Assembly (NCBI GenBank): GCA_949316495.1
Contig: OX439003.1
Span: 38,494,225-38,558,224, forward strand
Origin: Amphiduros pacificus
Lineage: Eukaryota > Annelida > Polychaeta > Phyllodocida > Hesionidae
Length of the DNA: 64,000 bases
Direction of reading: 5' to 3'
In this document: positions 29,139-42,659 of the stretch, one piece after another
Numbering within the stretch: position 1 is the stretch's first letter
How the letters are laid out: the number at the start of each line of letters is the position of its first letter
The notes under the pieces: generated by a model
Seen by the model: only the letters and a program-made list of their open reading frames with translations
The model's database searches: none
Told to the model about the DNA's origin: nothing
Program-made: the position numbers and the translations under genes

Positions 29139-31440
29139 AGCTCGCGGCGGTTCCCCATGGATTGCGGGCTTGACTCTTATAAGGAGATACTTGTTTGCTA
29201 GCCACGCCCGCCCAGGACACCTCAACCGCAGAGACTACCGACCTATGCAAGCTACTGGGGACATATTGGCATGAGTGGACAGATTGCTGTCATACCAGGC
29301 ATCTCTCTGGCAACCAGTGCAGAAATACACTCACAATATACAGGATGCAGTGAGCGCATTAATGTGCTCATCGCACCCTTATAATAAACGCATGGTTATT
29401 CAAATGAGATAATATAAACATTAATTGCCAACGAGCATGCATTCACTATTGTCAGACATAGGAAACTGATATGAAATAAGAAGCATTCCATGCAAGCAAC
29501 AGTTCTGTTAAATGGACCACAATGCAATGTGTAATCAGAGTATTCGAGTACTTGGGACAGAAATGCAAAATAAAACGATTTGCTTTGTGGTGCAACAATG
29601 GCAGTTTGGCTCAATCACTGAATACAAATTGTATTAATTGAGCGAGGTGCCTACCTGAGATGCTCGACCCACAGAGGCTAGCGGAGCTCCTGGTCCATTG
29701 TCCCCATCTCGAGCCAGACAGCAGTGCTAATCGATGAAGAGAAATGGCCCACCTCCTTCTGGTGAATATCTCGCACAATTAACGTCTCGCGATGAAATGG
29801 CACAATGCAATATGTGTTATATGTCACTACTCGGGTAGAAACATAGAGCGCAGGGTAGGCGAGTGTTCTGTGGTGGTGATAGTGGTGGAGAGAGGTGGTA
29901 TCTACAGCATGGCTGAGCTGTGGCTGATGGCACAGAGTAGCTGCAGCACCAGCCTACCACTCTCATACACCTACACTCTCACAACCTACCTCATCCAGCC
30001 ACCACCAGTCACCACCGGGCCCAGCCCACTGAGCTGCTTGGTAGAGTATGCGAATCGATGACCTGGCTTTGATTTCTCGGATGCCATTGCTAGTCTGGTG
30101 GGTCACCCAATCTTAAGTTGACATATCCAGGTTTGCCAAAAATACATTCAAATGGAACCAAAATTCTGCATGTATGTATATGTATAGGTCATTTACTGCA
30201 CAAAGACCGATCCCCAATTAGGAGAGTAATGGACCTGTGCCCTAAATGGTTATATAAGTGGAGGACGAGAGGTGATGGGTTCGACATTACATAACTTTCT
30301 TTCATCTTGGCATACAAATGAGGCTCCTTTATGAGGAAGGCTTTATGCCGTCAATGGTTGCTTCATGCAAAGGTTGCAGCCATGCAAATACATGTTATAC
30401 AAACGTGTCAGGTTATTTCCTTGTATTACACGATTATGACAGAAGAAAATATAAACTCAAAAGAAATGAAGTGTAATTTTGGAACACATCTATTTCATGC
30501 TCAAAATATGAATGACACATATTGATATATAGCATGCATATTAAATTCCTCAATTAGTGAACAAATGTTCATTATGCACACATGTCTGTTAACGTTAGTT
30601 TATAATTAAGTGTATCTAATTGAAGTCGTTGGTGTCATTTTTGTGTCATTTTTCTTTTTATTTCCTTTTGTTCAAATGTAAAGGTACATGAATAAAATTT
30701 GGATACAAAAATTAAAAAAGAGAACAAAATAACCAGTTGGTAGCGCGGCAGTTTCAAATGTAATTGTACCCTGTGACATTTTATATGACATTTTCAACAA
30801 GAACAAACCTTGATTATCAGGATTAGCATACGTTTCATTTCCTTATCATCATCATTAACACCATCTAATATCAAGTGTCACAGCCTTGTGGTTTTCATTA
30901 GCATCATCTAATCAACAGGTATTTTTTCACGTGTGGTGAATGACCTAATGAAATATATCTGTGATATATATCCGCTGTATTCCAACCCACGTGGGGAACG
31001 CTGCGTCATGTGGACTGCCTCGTGACAGAACTACCACCTATCTGCCATCAAACATTCTATGAATTCTCCAGAGCAATTCTTCATATTGTCAAGATTTCGT
31101 TGCTTCACGTTCGGTACAGGCTTGCCAGGTTACTGCAGCAGGTACATCAGTGATACACAATGCAGTCAACTTAAAAAACAATGTTGTTTTTATTATTATT
31201 AATGTCTTCTTTGTAGTTGTTGCAGCCATTTCACATATCAGCAGAGCCAATGGCAGTTGCTTTTGCGTAAACATGTGCCTGAGGTCACACATAATGGTGC
31301 AAAAATGAAAGCACTGAGATGATCGGTAGGGAAGTATATAACACAACGTCTTGTATACGCCACATATATGAGTGATGTTGTTTTGATGTTGTCCATCAAT
31401 CTTCATTTGGCAGAGTCCTCGCCCCGCTCCAGGATACTTT
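29139..31440. other. spacer with two GC-richer islands
   Basis: Sequence at 29070-29280 and 29640-30060 is clearly less AT-rich than its surroundings. The first holds CAAAATGGCGG, a YY1-like promoter motif. The second has a good minus-strand donor (ATCTCAG then GTAGGC) near 29654 and several short open frames. These could be promoter or first-exon sequence, but no gene could be built. A lone B-box-like GGTTCGAC lies near 30277. Confidence 0.35.
29383..29388 (+). terminator. polyadenylation signal AATAAA
   Basis: The hexamer lies 245 bases past the stop of the candidate plus-strand terminal exon at 29056-29138. Confidence 0.35.
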
Positions 31441-31444
31441 ACAC

Positions 31445-31520
31445 CGGTCAACTCGCTATCCTCGGCCCCCTGTGCCATACACAACACCAACAAACATGTT
31501 GTGGGCAAAATAAGATTCAT
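31445..31520 (-). CDS. candidate signal-peptide exon of a secreted protein
   Basis: An ATG at 31520 opens MNLILPTTCLLVLCMAQGA followed by EDSELT. This is a short polar start, a Leu-rich core and a small-residue cleavage site, the pattern of a eukaryotic signal peptide. A donor-like GTGTAAAG follows at 31444, leaving one base. The frame also stays open past this donor. The minus-strand candidate at 29654-29727 (donor ATCTCAG/GTAGGC) would be phase-compatible but is not itself well supported. Confidence 0.3.
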
Positions 31521-32115
31521 CACAACAAAAGAGCACTCAGTGTGTTTAATATTCTTAATGTTAACAACATATGTCATATACAAATTATCTGATTACGTTT
31601 TTTCTTGATGTTGTAATACAAAAGATAATCTCCAGAGATATGACCATGGATGTCATACAATCCCATTAATATAACATTAATTAATTTGAAATGTTCACGT
31701 GACCTTATTTTGTTCTTATGACATCATTCAAAACAAAATAACTACTCCCATCGATGAGTTTAACCAATACCTTTAAAAACAGATGTTCGGCATGACATGT
31801 TCAGTGCACGTTTGTGAGGTAATAGACATGTTTCTGTGATACACATGTGATGTGAAATAACAAAATCAAAAACAAAAACATTCCAGTATATTTAGAATAG
31901 ATTTGAAACCAGGCATTCGGCAAGCCTGTATCATATGTTTAGAATATTGATTTATAAATCAACTAGAAAAATAAAACATCTCCATGAGTGGTGATGGGAA
32001 GACAAATAATGTTATGAAAATAACTCCAGGTTGCTTTTTCATGTATGTAGCATGGCGAGCCTGCTGAGCCATCATGTCTGGGTTACTTTGGTGTGCGGCA
32101 TCAGTGTGTGCTCAC

Positions 32116-32242
32116 CGCTTATGGCCGTGTTGACCGATCCATCACCACAGCTAATGTCCCGCATTAACCTGCTATGTCTCATCAGCTTATTTGTCGTATT
32201 ATGCAATAGTTTGGCAGTCAGGAAAATCGGTGTTTTGTATTC
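32116..32242 (-). CDS. candidate internal exon
   Basis: After acceptor TTACAAGATGCAG the minus strand is open for 42 codons (EYKTPIFLTAKLLHNTTNKL, then MRHSRLMRDISCGDGSVNTA, IS) to a strong GTGAGC donor. It begins in phase 0 and ends in phase 1. The donor is better than the acceptor. The family is not recognised. Confidence 0.25.
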
Positions 32243-33295
32243 CTGCATCTTGTAATAAATCCACATCAGTTTTTATCAATTATAGATTGGTTTTATTTAA
32301 TTTGATTATTGCTTTGGACTACTCCATTTTGGCCAAACATTTATCAATGTCGTAGATGGAGTTTGGAGGAAATATAATGGAAATATATGAAAAAAGGTAA
32401 TTATAATATGATGAGTCTTATGTCATATTACATAATGTCAATAACAAGCAGTTGGTGTCCTTTCTATGACCTGTTGTTATAATCCATTCGGGTAAAGGAG
32501 AAATTTGTAAAAAAAAAAAGCATCATACAGGTCATACAGAAAGACAAAAAGTCCCTCCTTTAGCTTTTGATGATGCGTATCGCATATACAGCCAAACTAT
32601 TTGCTCCTGTCTGTATACATTATTGGTGAGTTCTCGTCCAGCTGGTCATTGATGGGCACCAGATAAATTAAAGTGGAGATAATGTTGATGTCTGGAAAAG
32701 ATTCATGTCGAGATATTTGTCTTGTCTAGATAACATGGATAATGTTCATATTTATATAATATTCAATGTCTACACACTTTAACATTAGGATACTGCTTGT
32801 TTCTAGTTTTTACTGATTAATACCAGTGCAGTGAAATTTAATCCCTTAAAGCCTCATTATAAAGAACAGCAAAAGGATTTGATTGTAGCACATGTAATAT
32901 GGAGCCTCAGGCGGTAGTATCCACAGTTTCGATGAGAACAACATCTGGGAAATACTTTACACATCCAATCTGTGTTTATAGCAAATGTTCAATATCAATG
33001 ACGTGGACATTGTATAACGTTATATAGGATAAGAAATATTTCTTTAGAATAAGGAAATAAATTTGTCAGAAACACTGTAACATGACAGATAATACTGTAT
33101 AATATTTTATGAGAATATTAATCTTTTTCCACGTACATTTTTGACACAATGTGGCAGAAGTCAGTTTGTGGCAGAAATGGGTTTTGTTGCATATTGACCA
33201 AAGGAATCATCATAATCTAGATAATTAGAAGTTCATGTAGAAGAGGTGAATGGCACATTGAAAACCTCTGGCTTGTTGACCTGGGTTGATTAGAT

Positions 33296-36200
33296 TCAGT
33301 GACCACTATGTCTGACAGGGCGTGCTCTCTCACTAAATGTCACCTCTGGCTTCACAGGAAACACATCAAGTGGTACTTGCCTGACAAGACCCAAATCACC
33401 ACCTGGCCAAAATGCAGACAAGCTACATTGAATGACAACACAACTAATACTAGTTTTTGGATACACATGTAGTTGAAACCTCAGATTACTCTTCTGGAAA
33501 TAAAACTTGGTCTTAAAGACATATATTTTGTTCCAAGTGTACAATCATGAAAAATATGTTTCTATTTCACATTATTGTAATCCATTAAGGTGAGTTTGAT
33601 ATTTTAGGATATTTTATTTCTATTTACATAATTCTCGATACAAATCTACATATTGATTTGAAATGGCTAATAATAAATAGCTTGGAGTAATAATTATTAC
33701 TCCAAGATAAATAGTAAGCAGGCTTTCTAATTTTCGGGAAAACAGGTCAAGTCAGATAAACTTTGCCAAAACCAAGTTGCAACAACTCATATATCACTTT
33801 CATACGCGGTGAAGAAGTCAAGAAACAAATTATTATTAACTGGTTTCACATGTTCATGCTCAACTAAGATGATTGCATTATCGTATGGGGTGTTTTGACA
33901 ACAATGAACCCAAAGCAACGGAGAAAGTGTCTACACAAGAATGACTGCTACATTCCTAGTACTGATTACCCCAGTTACCAGTATTGTATTGCGATAAGTA
34001 TGGAGATTAAAATGGGCATATTGTATAATGACTTATATACCCAATATGCATAGAATGCAATACCAAACTACATTCCAACGCATTGATACATTCCATGCTG
34101 AGACAGAATGCTGCCTTTAAGTATGAAGGCCTGGCCCCAATTCAATTTTCTAACAAATATTTACAGTTATTGCATATTTGCTGGATTGTGACATTGCTTA
34201 GCCACATTGCTTAGCTTTTGCAAATTACATATTCGCAATTGCTGATGGATGTGCAAAAAAGGTTTGTAAGGCATCATGTCTGTTTAGTTTATGCTACTAC
34301 TAGACAGATTAACGACATAGTATTGGGATTTGGAACTTCCATGTATTTCCATGGATTTATTATAAATTTGTAACTTTATCCCAAATTTAATGTAATTATT
34401 CAAAGGTTCAGTGGATAACTTGTTTGTTCGCCTAAAATGGCATGAGTTCAAATCCCGTTCCAGGAAGGCATTTCATCTCATAATGAAATCCCAAGAGTAT
34501 AGCCCAATGAGTAAAATTGTCCTCCAGAATATTAAAGGTCTAGCATTGGCACATACTTGCTACTTTGAATTGGCAGTGGGCTCGCTGACACGTTCATTTA
34601 TCGGTGAAGAATATAATTTTCTCCTGAGAAATGTACATTGGGAATAATGTTAGTATCTAATTCGTACCAAAAAGGATAACGACGGACAACATTCTTTTTT
34701 TCCTTTGCAAAAGAGGTCTGTGATTTATTCGATTTGAGAAATGACATAAAAAATCCATGTTCATTTCTGGAAAACCAATACATGATTTACCAGAGAGACA
34801 AAATCTATCAAAAGCCAATCTCCTTCACTTCAAAGTAATGACCATCAATATGAATATATTCTTCTGAGGAATTCAGCATGCTGCGGTATGAATGTTCAGA
34901 GAACTACCAGACAGTTATATATTACATTGCTGTTAGAATTATGCATTTCATAAGATTACCAATTAGTTGATATAAATGTCTGAGTGAGTGTGCGAGTATG
35001 TTCATGTAAGTCAAAAATCACAAGGCTAATATCATGAGGCAAGCATGAATAGTTTGGTAACGAGGCAACCAGGAGCCATCTCTCACACCATGGCAGGCCC
35101 TTCCAGTACCTCAGTAAAGACACTCACTCGAATGTGATCATGGATTCTAAATTTAGCGAGAAAGGGAATGTTCTTGGCTTTGTTCCTTAATGGAGAGGTG
35201 AACTCCGGGATGTAAATAAAGCACGGTGCCATAATCTAAGATTTCATGTCCTTGTTAAATATCATATTGTGAATAAACCTTAATTGAGTACCTTTTATTT
35301 ATGATCTTATCATTTTATTCTTGGATGGTGCCTCACCTGATTCCTGTAACCCTATATATATAGATGATGACACAAGGGAAATAAGAACAAAATGAAGATG
35401 AGATATCCTATCAGCAACAACACCATTAATTGATAGCGGAAGGTACGGCCCTTATCAAAGGAAATAGAAAAAAATATATTAATGGAATATTATTTTTGTT
35501 GTCAAGCATTATTATATGTACAAAAATAGATGTCCAGGGTTCTTTCAATGAATAAAACAACAACCTTTTTGCCAAGCTGGTGTTTTGTTATGCTGGTGCT
35601 TTGTTTTGCAAACCTCATGCGGTGTGATCAATAAACTTAAAATGGAAATCTTGTCGTCTTCTGGTGCTTCTCAGTGGTATCCAAACGTTCCTAGTCAATA
35701 CTCATGGCACATCTACACTTCAAACTCGCTGGATTCAATCCTATTAACCTAGATAACAACTAGATACTAACTGACCCTTTTTTGATATTTTGTACATTCA
35801 AAATTATTATTAATAAATTAAATATTATGTGTTCCGAGAAATTCTATGCCAATCACGATATATTCTGCTCTCTGTGAATTGTCACGGCTGGCAAATTATT
35901 CAAAATATTGCAATATTGTTTACCTGTGTCTTATGGATTTATGGGAGCAAACAGATTTATTTTCGTAATGTTATTGGTTTTCGCTCATTTCTACAGTCAC
36001 GTACAAGGGTCAACTGAGGTTCCAGACAAGCAACAACCACATGGATATAGCTAAACATCACAAGCGCAAATCATTCACAATCAAGCACACAATTAGTTTG
36101 GTGCAACCACTGGTAATCATTTGTTTATGATAATTAAGAAATATTTAAGTCCTTTTAGAAGCAAACAATTATAAAGGCAAAAGACATTACCCCTCAGATA

Positions 36201-36365
36201 TACACTCAGGCAGAAAGTGGCGATTTCAGTCTTCCATTCCAACGAATTTATGCCGGACAACATTCGTGAGACAGCCTCTTGATGACCATTTTGTATTCCA
36301 CTGCAAGATGCAGGTGTATATTTATGCACCGGTTGTTCCCACACACTGTCCTCAATCCCACACAA
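33296..36365 (-). CDS. candidate phase-matched exon pair
   Basis: Exon 36365-36191 (acceptor GTTGCCCAGCAG, donor GTAATG) encodes 58 residues including CGIEDSVWEQPVHKYTP and LEWKTEIATFCLSVYLR, and ends with one spare base. Exon 33402-33296 follows the good acceptor TTGTCTGCATTTTGGCCAG. It needs one base, then reads GDLGLVRQVPLDVFPVKPEV, TFSERARPVRHSGH and stop. A phase match has a one-in-three chance of arising randomly, and no polyadenylation signal was seen. The family is unknown. Confidence 0.24.
33673..33714. mobile_element. 26-bp perfect palindrome with 8-bp flanking direct repeats
   Basis: Positions 33681-33706 read the same on both strands (left half CTTGGAGTAATAA). The palindrome is bounded on each side by ATAAATAG (33673-33680 and 33707-33714). 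This looks like a collapsed insertion in which only the two inverted ends remain inside an 8-bp target duplication, as hAT-type elements make. Confidence 0.6.
34403..34500 (+). repeat. tRNA-derived SINE relic (A and B boxes)
   Basis: GGTTCAGTGGATAAC resembles an A box, and GAGTTCAAATCCCG, about 40 bases on, resembles a B box. The 3' part is degenerate. It is a different lineage from the SINE at 38717. Confidence 0.45.
34501..36190. other. mostly unassigned
   Basis: The only notable item is a 49-codon ATG frame on the minus strand (35232-35083), MAPCFIYIPEFTSPLRNKAK onward, with a GTGAGT donor-like site inside it. It may be a first exon or chance; the family is not recognised. Confidence 0.35.
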
Positions 36366-38716
36366 CTGCTGGGCAACATGAATTGTTTTTGTACATTTTG
36401 TGCATTGTGACTAAACTAACATTAATCGTCCTTTGTATCCGTTCTTTAATAGACACATGACAAAGAGCCGGAGTCTTAATTGGTCTGACCTATCCCTCTT
36501 TAGATACCATAGGTCACTAAGACACAACAACTGACAGATATCCGATACAACAATTAAATTCTGTTATATCGCACACAGTGAAGTCTTGTTATATATCAAA
36601 ATATTGTAATACTTGGTATAGTTATTATTATTCACCTTTGCTAGCCATTATATGCTATTATCTCAAATATCAAAATATCTGTAGTAAGATAAATTAAGAT
36701 TATCTTATATCACGTTCATAATATGATAACAATAATGGAATTGATTTCGCGCTGATTGGTGATATCTGTGAGGCTTATTGAGGTGTTTCTTACTACTAAA
36801 ACACTCCCAATCCTAATATCACCAGGGAGGTCATTCCGATGTTCATGGAAAATAACCGAGAAAGTCATGTCCCCCCCATAAACTTTTAATTGGGAGCAAT
36901 GAATTTCTAACTACAAGGTCCAGGCTACTATTAGACGATAAAATCCTCATTGATAATTTACCTTAAAATAAATCGGTGCAAAAATTCTGACGGTTCCAAC
37001 ATTGATCTGACGAATAAAAGATATGTTTAGTGCAAGGAAAACCCACTCTGGCAACCCTTATGAACTTGGCCTACCTGAACGTAACCTACCTGCGATATGA
37101 AATTGCTCATATGCAGACTGAAACTTGTCAGTACGCCATTTCAACCATTAAGAATATCCTGAGGCAAAGACAACTCAATGACCCATGATTCTATTATATC
37201 TAGATAAGAGCTTATTTACTTAATGACCCAGAATCAAGCTATAATCTTTCTGTAACAGAAAACGTGTTTTATTTCGTGATGATATGGACTCTGATACCTT
37301 GTCGTATAATGTATGGCATTCTGCTATTTCACAAACTATAATATATCATCAACTGTCAAAGATATCTATATCTCTGAAGCGACAATTTCAAATAAAATGA
37401 TTGAAATGATTCGGATAAGAGAATTACATGAATTTTCAATGGGAGATCAATATTTTTTTAAGCATTAAATCATTACCATTCGGATGGTTTGCATCCACCG
37501 TCGGCCAACCAAATCGTGTTATTTGTTTAGTATCCAATTAGTATGATATCAGCGAAAGACATAACTTGGTCAACCTACTATTGACAAGAAATACGTGAGA
37601 TATAGGAATTCTATTATAAAACATACACATATAACATTATTTGCTATTGCATTTCCCCTGTTCTATTCTGATAAACCACTGTCTTCATTTAATGACCGAT
37701 CTTCTGACCTTCCGATGTAAATATAGCACAAAGTAACTTAATATTTATCCCATTACACTAGGAAATATCTTTTTGTTGAACACCCACTAACATGTAATTA
37801 TAATGCTAAGAGTGTTCTTATTATGTTTACTGGATCATATGATATACCTCATTAACGTTAATGATGTGCTTATATTTTTCAACTATAAGTGTAGTTTGTC
37901 TGAGAAGATATAGTACACACATAGTACATATATATATATAAATCGTGACCATCAGAAACCCGGGACTATTCTCCAACTAAGGAAGATAGTAAACAATATT
38001 TGCTGTGCAGCTAACTTTGCCTTTTTCACTTACACTTGAATGATGTATTTAAGAATGATTTGACAAGGAAATAAGCCATACAAGATCTAAAGGACTCTGT
38101 CTCAATCAAACCGAACACACACTGTCTGTAAAGCTCTTTTTCGGTCAAACTGTCTTTCGGTCAAACGAGTAATGTTCTTCTTTGTGCAGGGAGCTTGCGC
38201 ATGCGCCAGAGGCATGGTATTTGATGAATAGTAATGGTTATAAACTGCTTTATTTTAAACATCTGAGAGTGAGGTTCTGTGGACCTTCAACATCGTCCAG
38301 TCCCATAATTCCATTAGGAGGAAGTGCGTGGAGCCTGATAATATGAAGCTGCCATCTTGGCAAGGAGGGCCAAAATACATATAATGGCCCTGCATCAAAC
38401 TAACCAAATATTTCTTACCATTGATTCCTTTAGGGCTATAACACCAGACTATCAATCATATTATAGAATAAAGGTCTTTCTTAAATATGGATATTTATCA
38501 TCAGGGAAATCCTGTCAATGACCGTACAAAACAAAATTACCACCAAGATTAGGACAAGATTGCTTCAGAGACCCTTTCAAGTTCGTCTAAACAAGCATTT
38601 TACTTAGAGAGGTTATTTTTAGTGCACTTTATTCTTTTCCCACACTAATGGTTAAGAGAAAATAAAGTTTCATTGAGGGACATAATATTGTCTGTATCAC
38701 ATATCCATGAATTCAA
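36366..38716. other. unassigned, no gene seen
   Basis: AT-rich spacer without supported frames. I found no repeat structure beyond short AT runs. Confidence 0.5.
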
Positions 38717-39031
38717 GGCCACGGGCTGTGGCGCAGTTGGTTAGAGTGCCAGCTTATTAGCACCAGTTCCTCTGTGGTGATCCAAAGGTCGTGGGTTCGA
38801 ACCCCGGCCGTGCCGGGATTGAACCCATGATACAATTTCCCATATGAGCTGAGGCCCGTGCCTAAAGGGTTAACCCGTTGTCCTTGTAAATCTGTGACCG
38901 GGTGGGTTGTCATGTCAAGGACCTGCGACATGACAATTCAGTGAAGCAGCACTATATCTGCTACAAGTAGGTCTCATCACGAAATGACTGAAATAATATT
39001 GGAAGTGATGTAAAACCCCAAACAAACAAAA
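38717..39031 (+). mobile_element. tRNA-derived SINE, full length with target duplication
   Basis: It starts GGCCACGGGCTGTGGCGCAG (A box TGGCGCAGTTGG), has B box GGTTCGAACCC, a conserved body, and a 3' end GTAAAACCCC with AAAC repeats. A perfect 14-bp duplication ATCCATGAATTCAA flanks it (38703-38716 and 39032-39045), so the insertion is recent and LINE-mobilised. Other copies in this window are at 54847-55126, 57691-58009 (minus) and a tail fragment at 54412-54512. Confidence 0.93.
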
Positions 39032-39045
39032 ATCCATGAATTCAA

Positions 39046-41088
39046 AAATGTGTATGGAGAACATTAACAGAGACAAATACCTTTAAACGAAATATATTTG
39101 CCCAATTATAAAAAGATGCAACTAGTAAATGATTTTATTAATTATTATAATGCCAAACCATGATCCAAAAAGGTACCCTCTTTTATCTATGATTTTGTCT
39201 ACGTATGATACAAACCTCCTTTTCATAGATAACCAATAGTATATCGAAGTCCTTATGACTACTTGTGAAAAATGAAAGGTCTTGGGAAAGAAATGGAAAA
39301 TAATTATGATCACAGACATTGTCAAATGATGTTTCTATTTCCAACCTCATAAACGGGGAAAATAGGATATCACTAAATGATATATGTATTGCTTAATTTT
39401 ATTTTGTCCTTAATTGCATCCCTGTACCAAACCAATGTTTTTACTTTCACAAATCATACAATGTATGATGATTATGACAATGATAATAATTGACTCTCTC
39501 AGTGCAAATAGAAAAAGTCACCCCACATCTGTTTGTTCACGCTTTTTAGAAAACTTTCAATATTTACCTCATCATAAGCTCATCATTTTAGGTTTCTGGA
39601 CTAAGATTCAATATAGCAATTAAAACAACTATACTAAATATAATGTATTATGGAGGCGAGAAGACAAGGCTATTTAATATTCTGAATACACCATAACCAA
39701 ATTTTGAAAAGTAATGATTTCCCAACTAGAAAAACAAAAATAGGCACAAATAGGCCTGTTTGTTATTCACATTTTGAAAAGGTGAATGTCATCATTTCTA
39801 AAAAGAGAATATGTAATAATTATAAATATGTACATTATTATATTATCCTACACTGTAAGAGGTAACTGTAGAATATGAGCAACATTTGCTGTATCTCTAC
39901 AGTAATTGTAGTATTGTAGTATTGTAGTATTACACTATTGTAAGTAAAATAACAGTGTGAATTACTGTCATATAATAGCTGATAACATTCAAACAATACA
40001 AAGCCTTAAGCAATCATTGCTATTGTATCAATTTATTATAACACAACCAAATATTTAAAATAAAAATAGAATAGGCTATCCAAATATGCAACCCATTTTA
40101 ATATAACAAAAGTGCACCCTGTCAGTAACTGAATTTTGAATATCAAGCTTTTCAAGACCTCAGAAAGTTTTTCAATGACCTCAGAAATCAACCCCTTTTG
40201 ATGACATAAGTTTGCCTCTGACAGAGACTAACCAGTAACGGTGTATATGGCCATGAATTAATTGCGATATCTCTTGGGGGTATGTAGGTGGCATATGCTC
40301 TGTGTCCGAGGTAACGCAGATGGTAAGTAGCCAATCTGGGCTCAAGGCAAAGCAGTGTCCTTCCCCAACCTCACTCTAATCTGCCTTAACACCACTGCTG
40401 CCCAGTGAATGTGACAGGAATTTCAGCCGTTGCGCATACCTACACAAGCGGTTTTCAATATGACAAGGCATTGTGCATCTTAAGTCTAAGTAGTCCGTAC
40501 ACTAGGCAGCAATAAAGTGCTGTGGTGCGGAATAAGTAAAGCCAGAGGAGGTAAGACTACGTGATGAGTGACAGGTAGGGTGGGATATTAGGCTGAGAGA
40601 CACTAGATGTCTGAGATGTGTCTTCATATGATGCTACCTTGTGGTGAAGAGAGCAGTCTATCAGCAGGCAAGGTCCGGCCATAACAATGACCGCAGGACA
40701 ATAGGAAGAGGACATGTGGCCTGGAACTCAGCACCACGTGACACAGGACACAATACGCCCATCAAGCTCACACAATCCACGTATTACTGGCACATCAAAT
40801 CCGCCACCAAAGATACTGCGTCGCCTATACAAGACCATCGGCATACTCTTTAATACCGTCCTTATTTGCTGGAACAAATTTTGGTGGAAAAAGATTTCAT
40901 GATTAATCTACATTACAAAATTTTAAGCTGAAAGTGACACTTTCATTGTCTTGTCTGTCTTTAATTGACATGGTTTTGTCTTGCCTCAACATTTAATTTG
41001 GAAAACCAAACACGATATATCGCAACACAATAATGTTTCAAGTTCTTGCCCCTAGAATATAATGTAGCTGAGATGTAGATTGTAGCAT
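39046..41088. other. unassigned, no gene confirmed
   Basis: 40290-40870 is less AT-rich and has open plus-strand frames of 60-70 codons, but no splice or composition support that I trust. A short GTAGTATT run lies near 39907-39930. Confidence 0.45.
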
Positions 41089-41563
41089 GCAAGATCTCCC
41101 CCATGCTGAATATGTGAAAGGTAAGATCTCCACATTCTGGATATAGGAGATGTAAGATCTCCCCCAGGTTGAACATGTGAGATGTAAGATCTCCCCCCTG
41201 CTTGATATATGAGATGTAAGATCTCCCCCATGCTGGATATGTGAGATGTAAGATCTCCCCTATGTTGGATATGTGAAATGTAAGATCTCCCCATGTTGGA
41301 TATGTGAAATGTAAGATCTCACCCATGTTGGATATGTGAAATGTAAGATCTCCCCCATATTGGATATGTGAAATGTAAGATCTCCCCCATGTTGGATATA
41401 TGAGATGTAAGATCTCCCCCATGTTGGATATGTGAGATGTAAGATCTCCCCTATGTTGGATATATGAGATGTAAGATCTCCCCCATGCTGGATATATGAC
41501 ATGTAAGATCTCCCCCATGCTGGATATGTGAAATGTAAGATCTCCCCCATGCTGGATATGTGG
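41089..41563. repeat. 32-bp minisatellite, about 15 copies
   Basis: The unit is AGATCTCCCCCATGTTGGAT followed by ATGTGAGATGTA. Each copy carries a palindromic AGATCT. Single-base indels in the C-run make 31-base units. The minus-strand frame of 220 codons over it is a by-product. Confidence 0.93.
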
Positions 41564-41639
41564 ATGCATTCCTGTATTTGTAGAACCATCTTTCTCATCC
41601 ATAATGTCTAAATATAAAACCACGTGTTATCTGTTGTGC

Positions 41640-42470
41640 CTTTTCCTTTCTGGCAACATAAGGCTGGGCGAGTCGAAATTGCATTTAGCAGAGTCCATGG
41701 TGATGACGTTGTGTCCTCACAAGGAGGGTTAAGCATCATGTGACGTCATATGGCAAGAGTTACATTGTATTAGCAAGTTCCTTGCTATCACACATTTACC
41801 TCATTGCGCAAACTCGTAGATAATGGCGAAGAGACGCTGAAACCATGGAGTAATTGTATATGAAGGCGTGATGACCGTTAAATAACGTATGGAGTCGTTG
41901 TTTACACTATAGATTCAATCCCTTTATTATATCATAGTTGCCCACTTCAGAACAATAAAAAAAATATATATTCAAAAAATTAAGTTGACCAAAAAAATGT
42001 CTCACAAGTCTCACAACACACTTTCATTTGACTGCTTCAATGTATTGACTGCTTCAATGAAACATGTTTTGAAAAAAACCCGCATATTTCAAACCTCATA
42101 TTTTTGATACATGAGTATGTCACTATCTAGAATACTTTTTCAAAACTTTTAATGCAAAATGATGTTCATGATTTAGCATTATGATACTCCTTTTAATCGA
42201 TAATTTTTTACTAAATTATAAATATCGACATAACATTTTATAAGACAATTTAGCTATGATGGTGCATATAATATTTTCATCCCTATACTCACTATTACAG
42301 CGGACAAGCCTTATATCCGCTGTTGAATTTAAGGGAACATGGCTTTTTGAAAGCCTCTTGCAGGAGATTGAGTTCTACCTGAGACGTAACTTAAATATGA
42401 TGGGTAATGCATGGTTTTCTAAAAACATGGGATTTCAAGTCCATATTTGTGATGGATTTGGGAGTAATGT
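41640..42470 (+). mobile_element. dispersed inverted-repeat element, copy 1
   Basis: The interior 41670-41860 matches 50785-50990 (shared GAGTCCAWGTGATGACGT-like and TTGCGCAAACTCGTA blocks). 42362-42466 matches the right arm at 51060-51165 (ACTTAAATATGATGGGTAAT, GGATTTCAAGTC). A left arm was not found. The start of a further left arm lies at 42660-42720 (AAATCCATCAGCAAAATGGA). Confidence 0.55.
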
Positions 42471-42659
42471 GGAATATGTTGTCTTTCATTATTCAAATTG
42501 TAGTATGGAGGTAAATTGCAACCCACACTTACCTGTGGGTTCTGGTAATGTGGCTGCTTCAGGCAAACATAATTCTTTTGGAGAAATGTGGCTTTCATAG
42601 TACACATGTTGGTTAAAAAAGAATGACATTATCGTGGGGCAATAATTTAGTGCCATAAT

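Noticed and set aside
38717-38800. A functional tRNA gene
   Set aside because: A and B boxes are present, but the segment is the head of a SINE with body, tail and target duplication.
40961-41623. 220-codon frame with ISNMGEILH repeats
   Set aside because: It follows from the 32-bp minisatellite and has no start or splice support.
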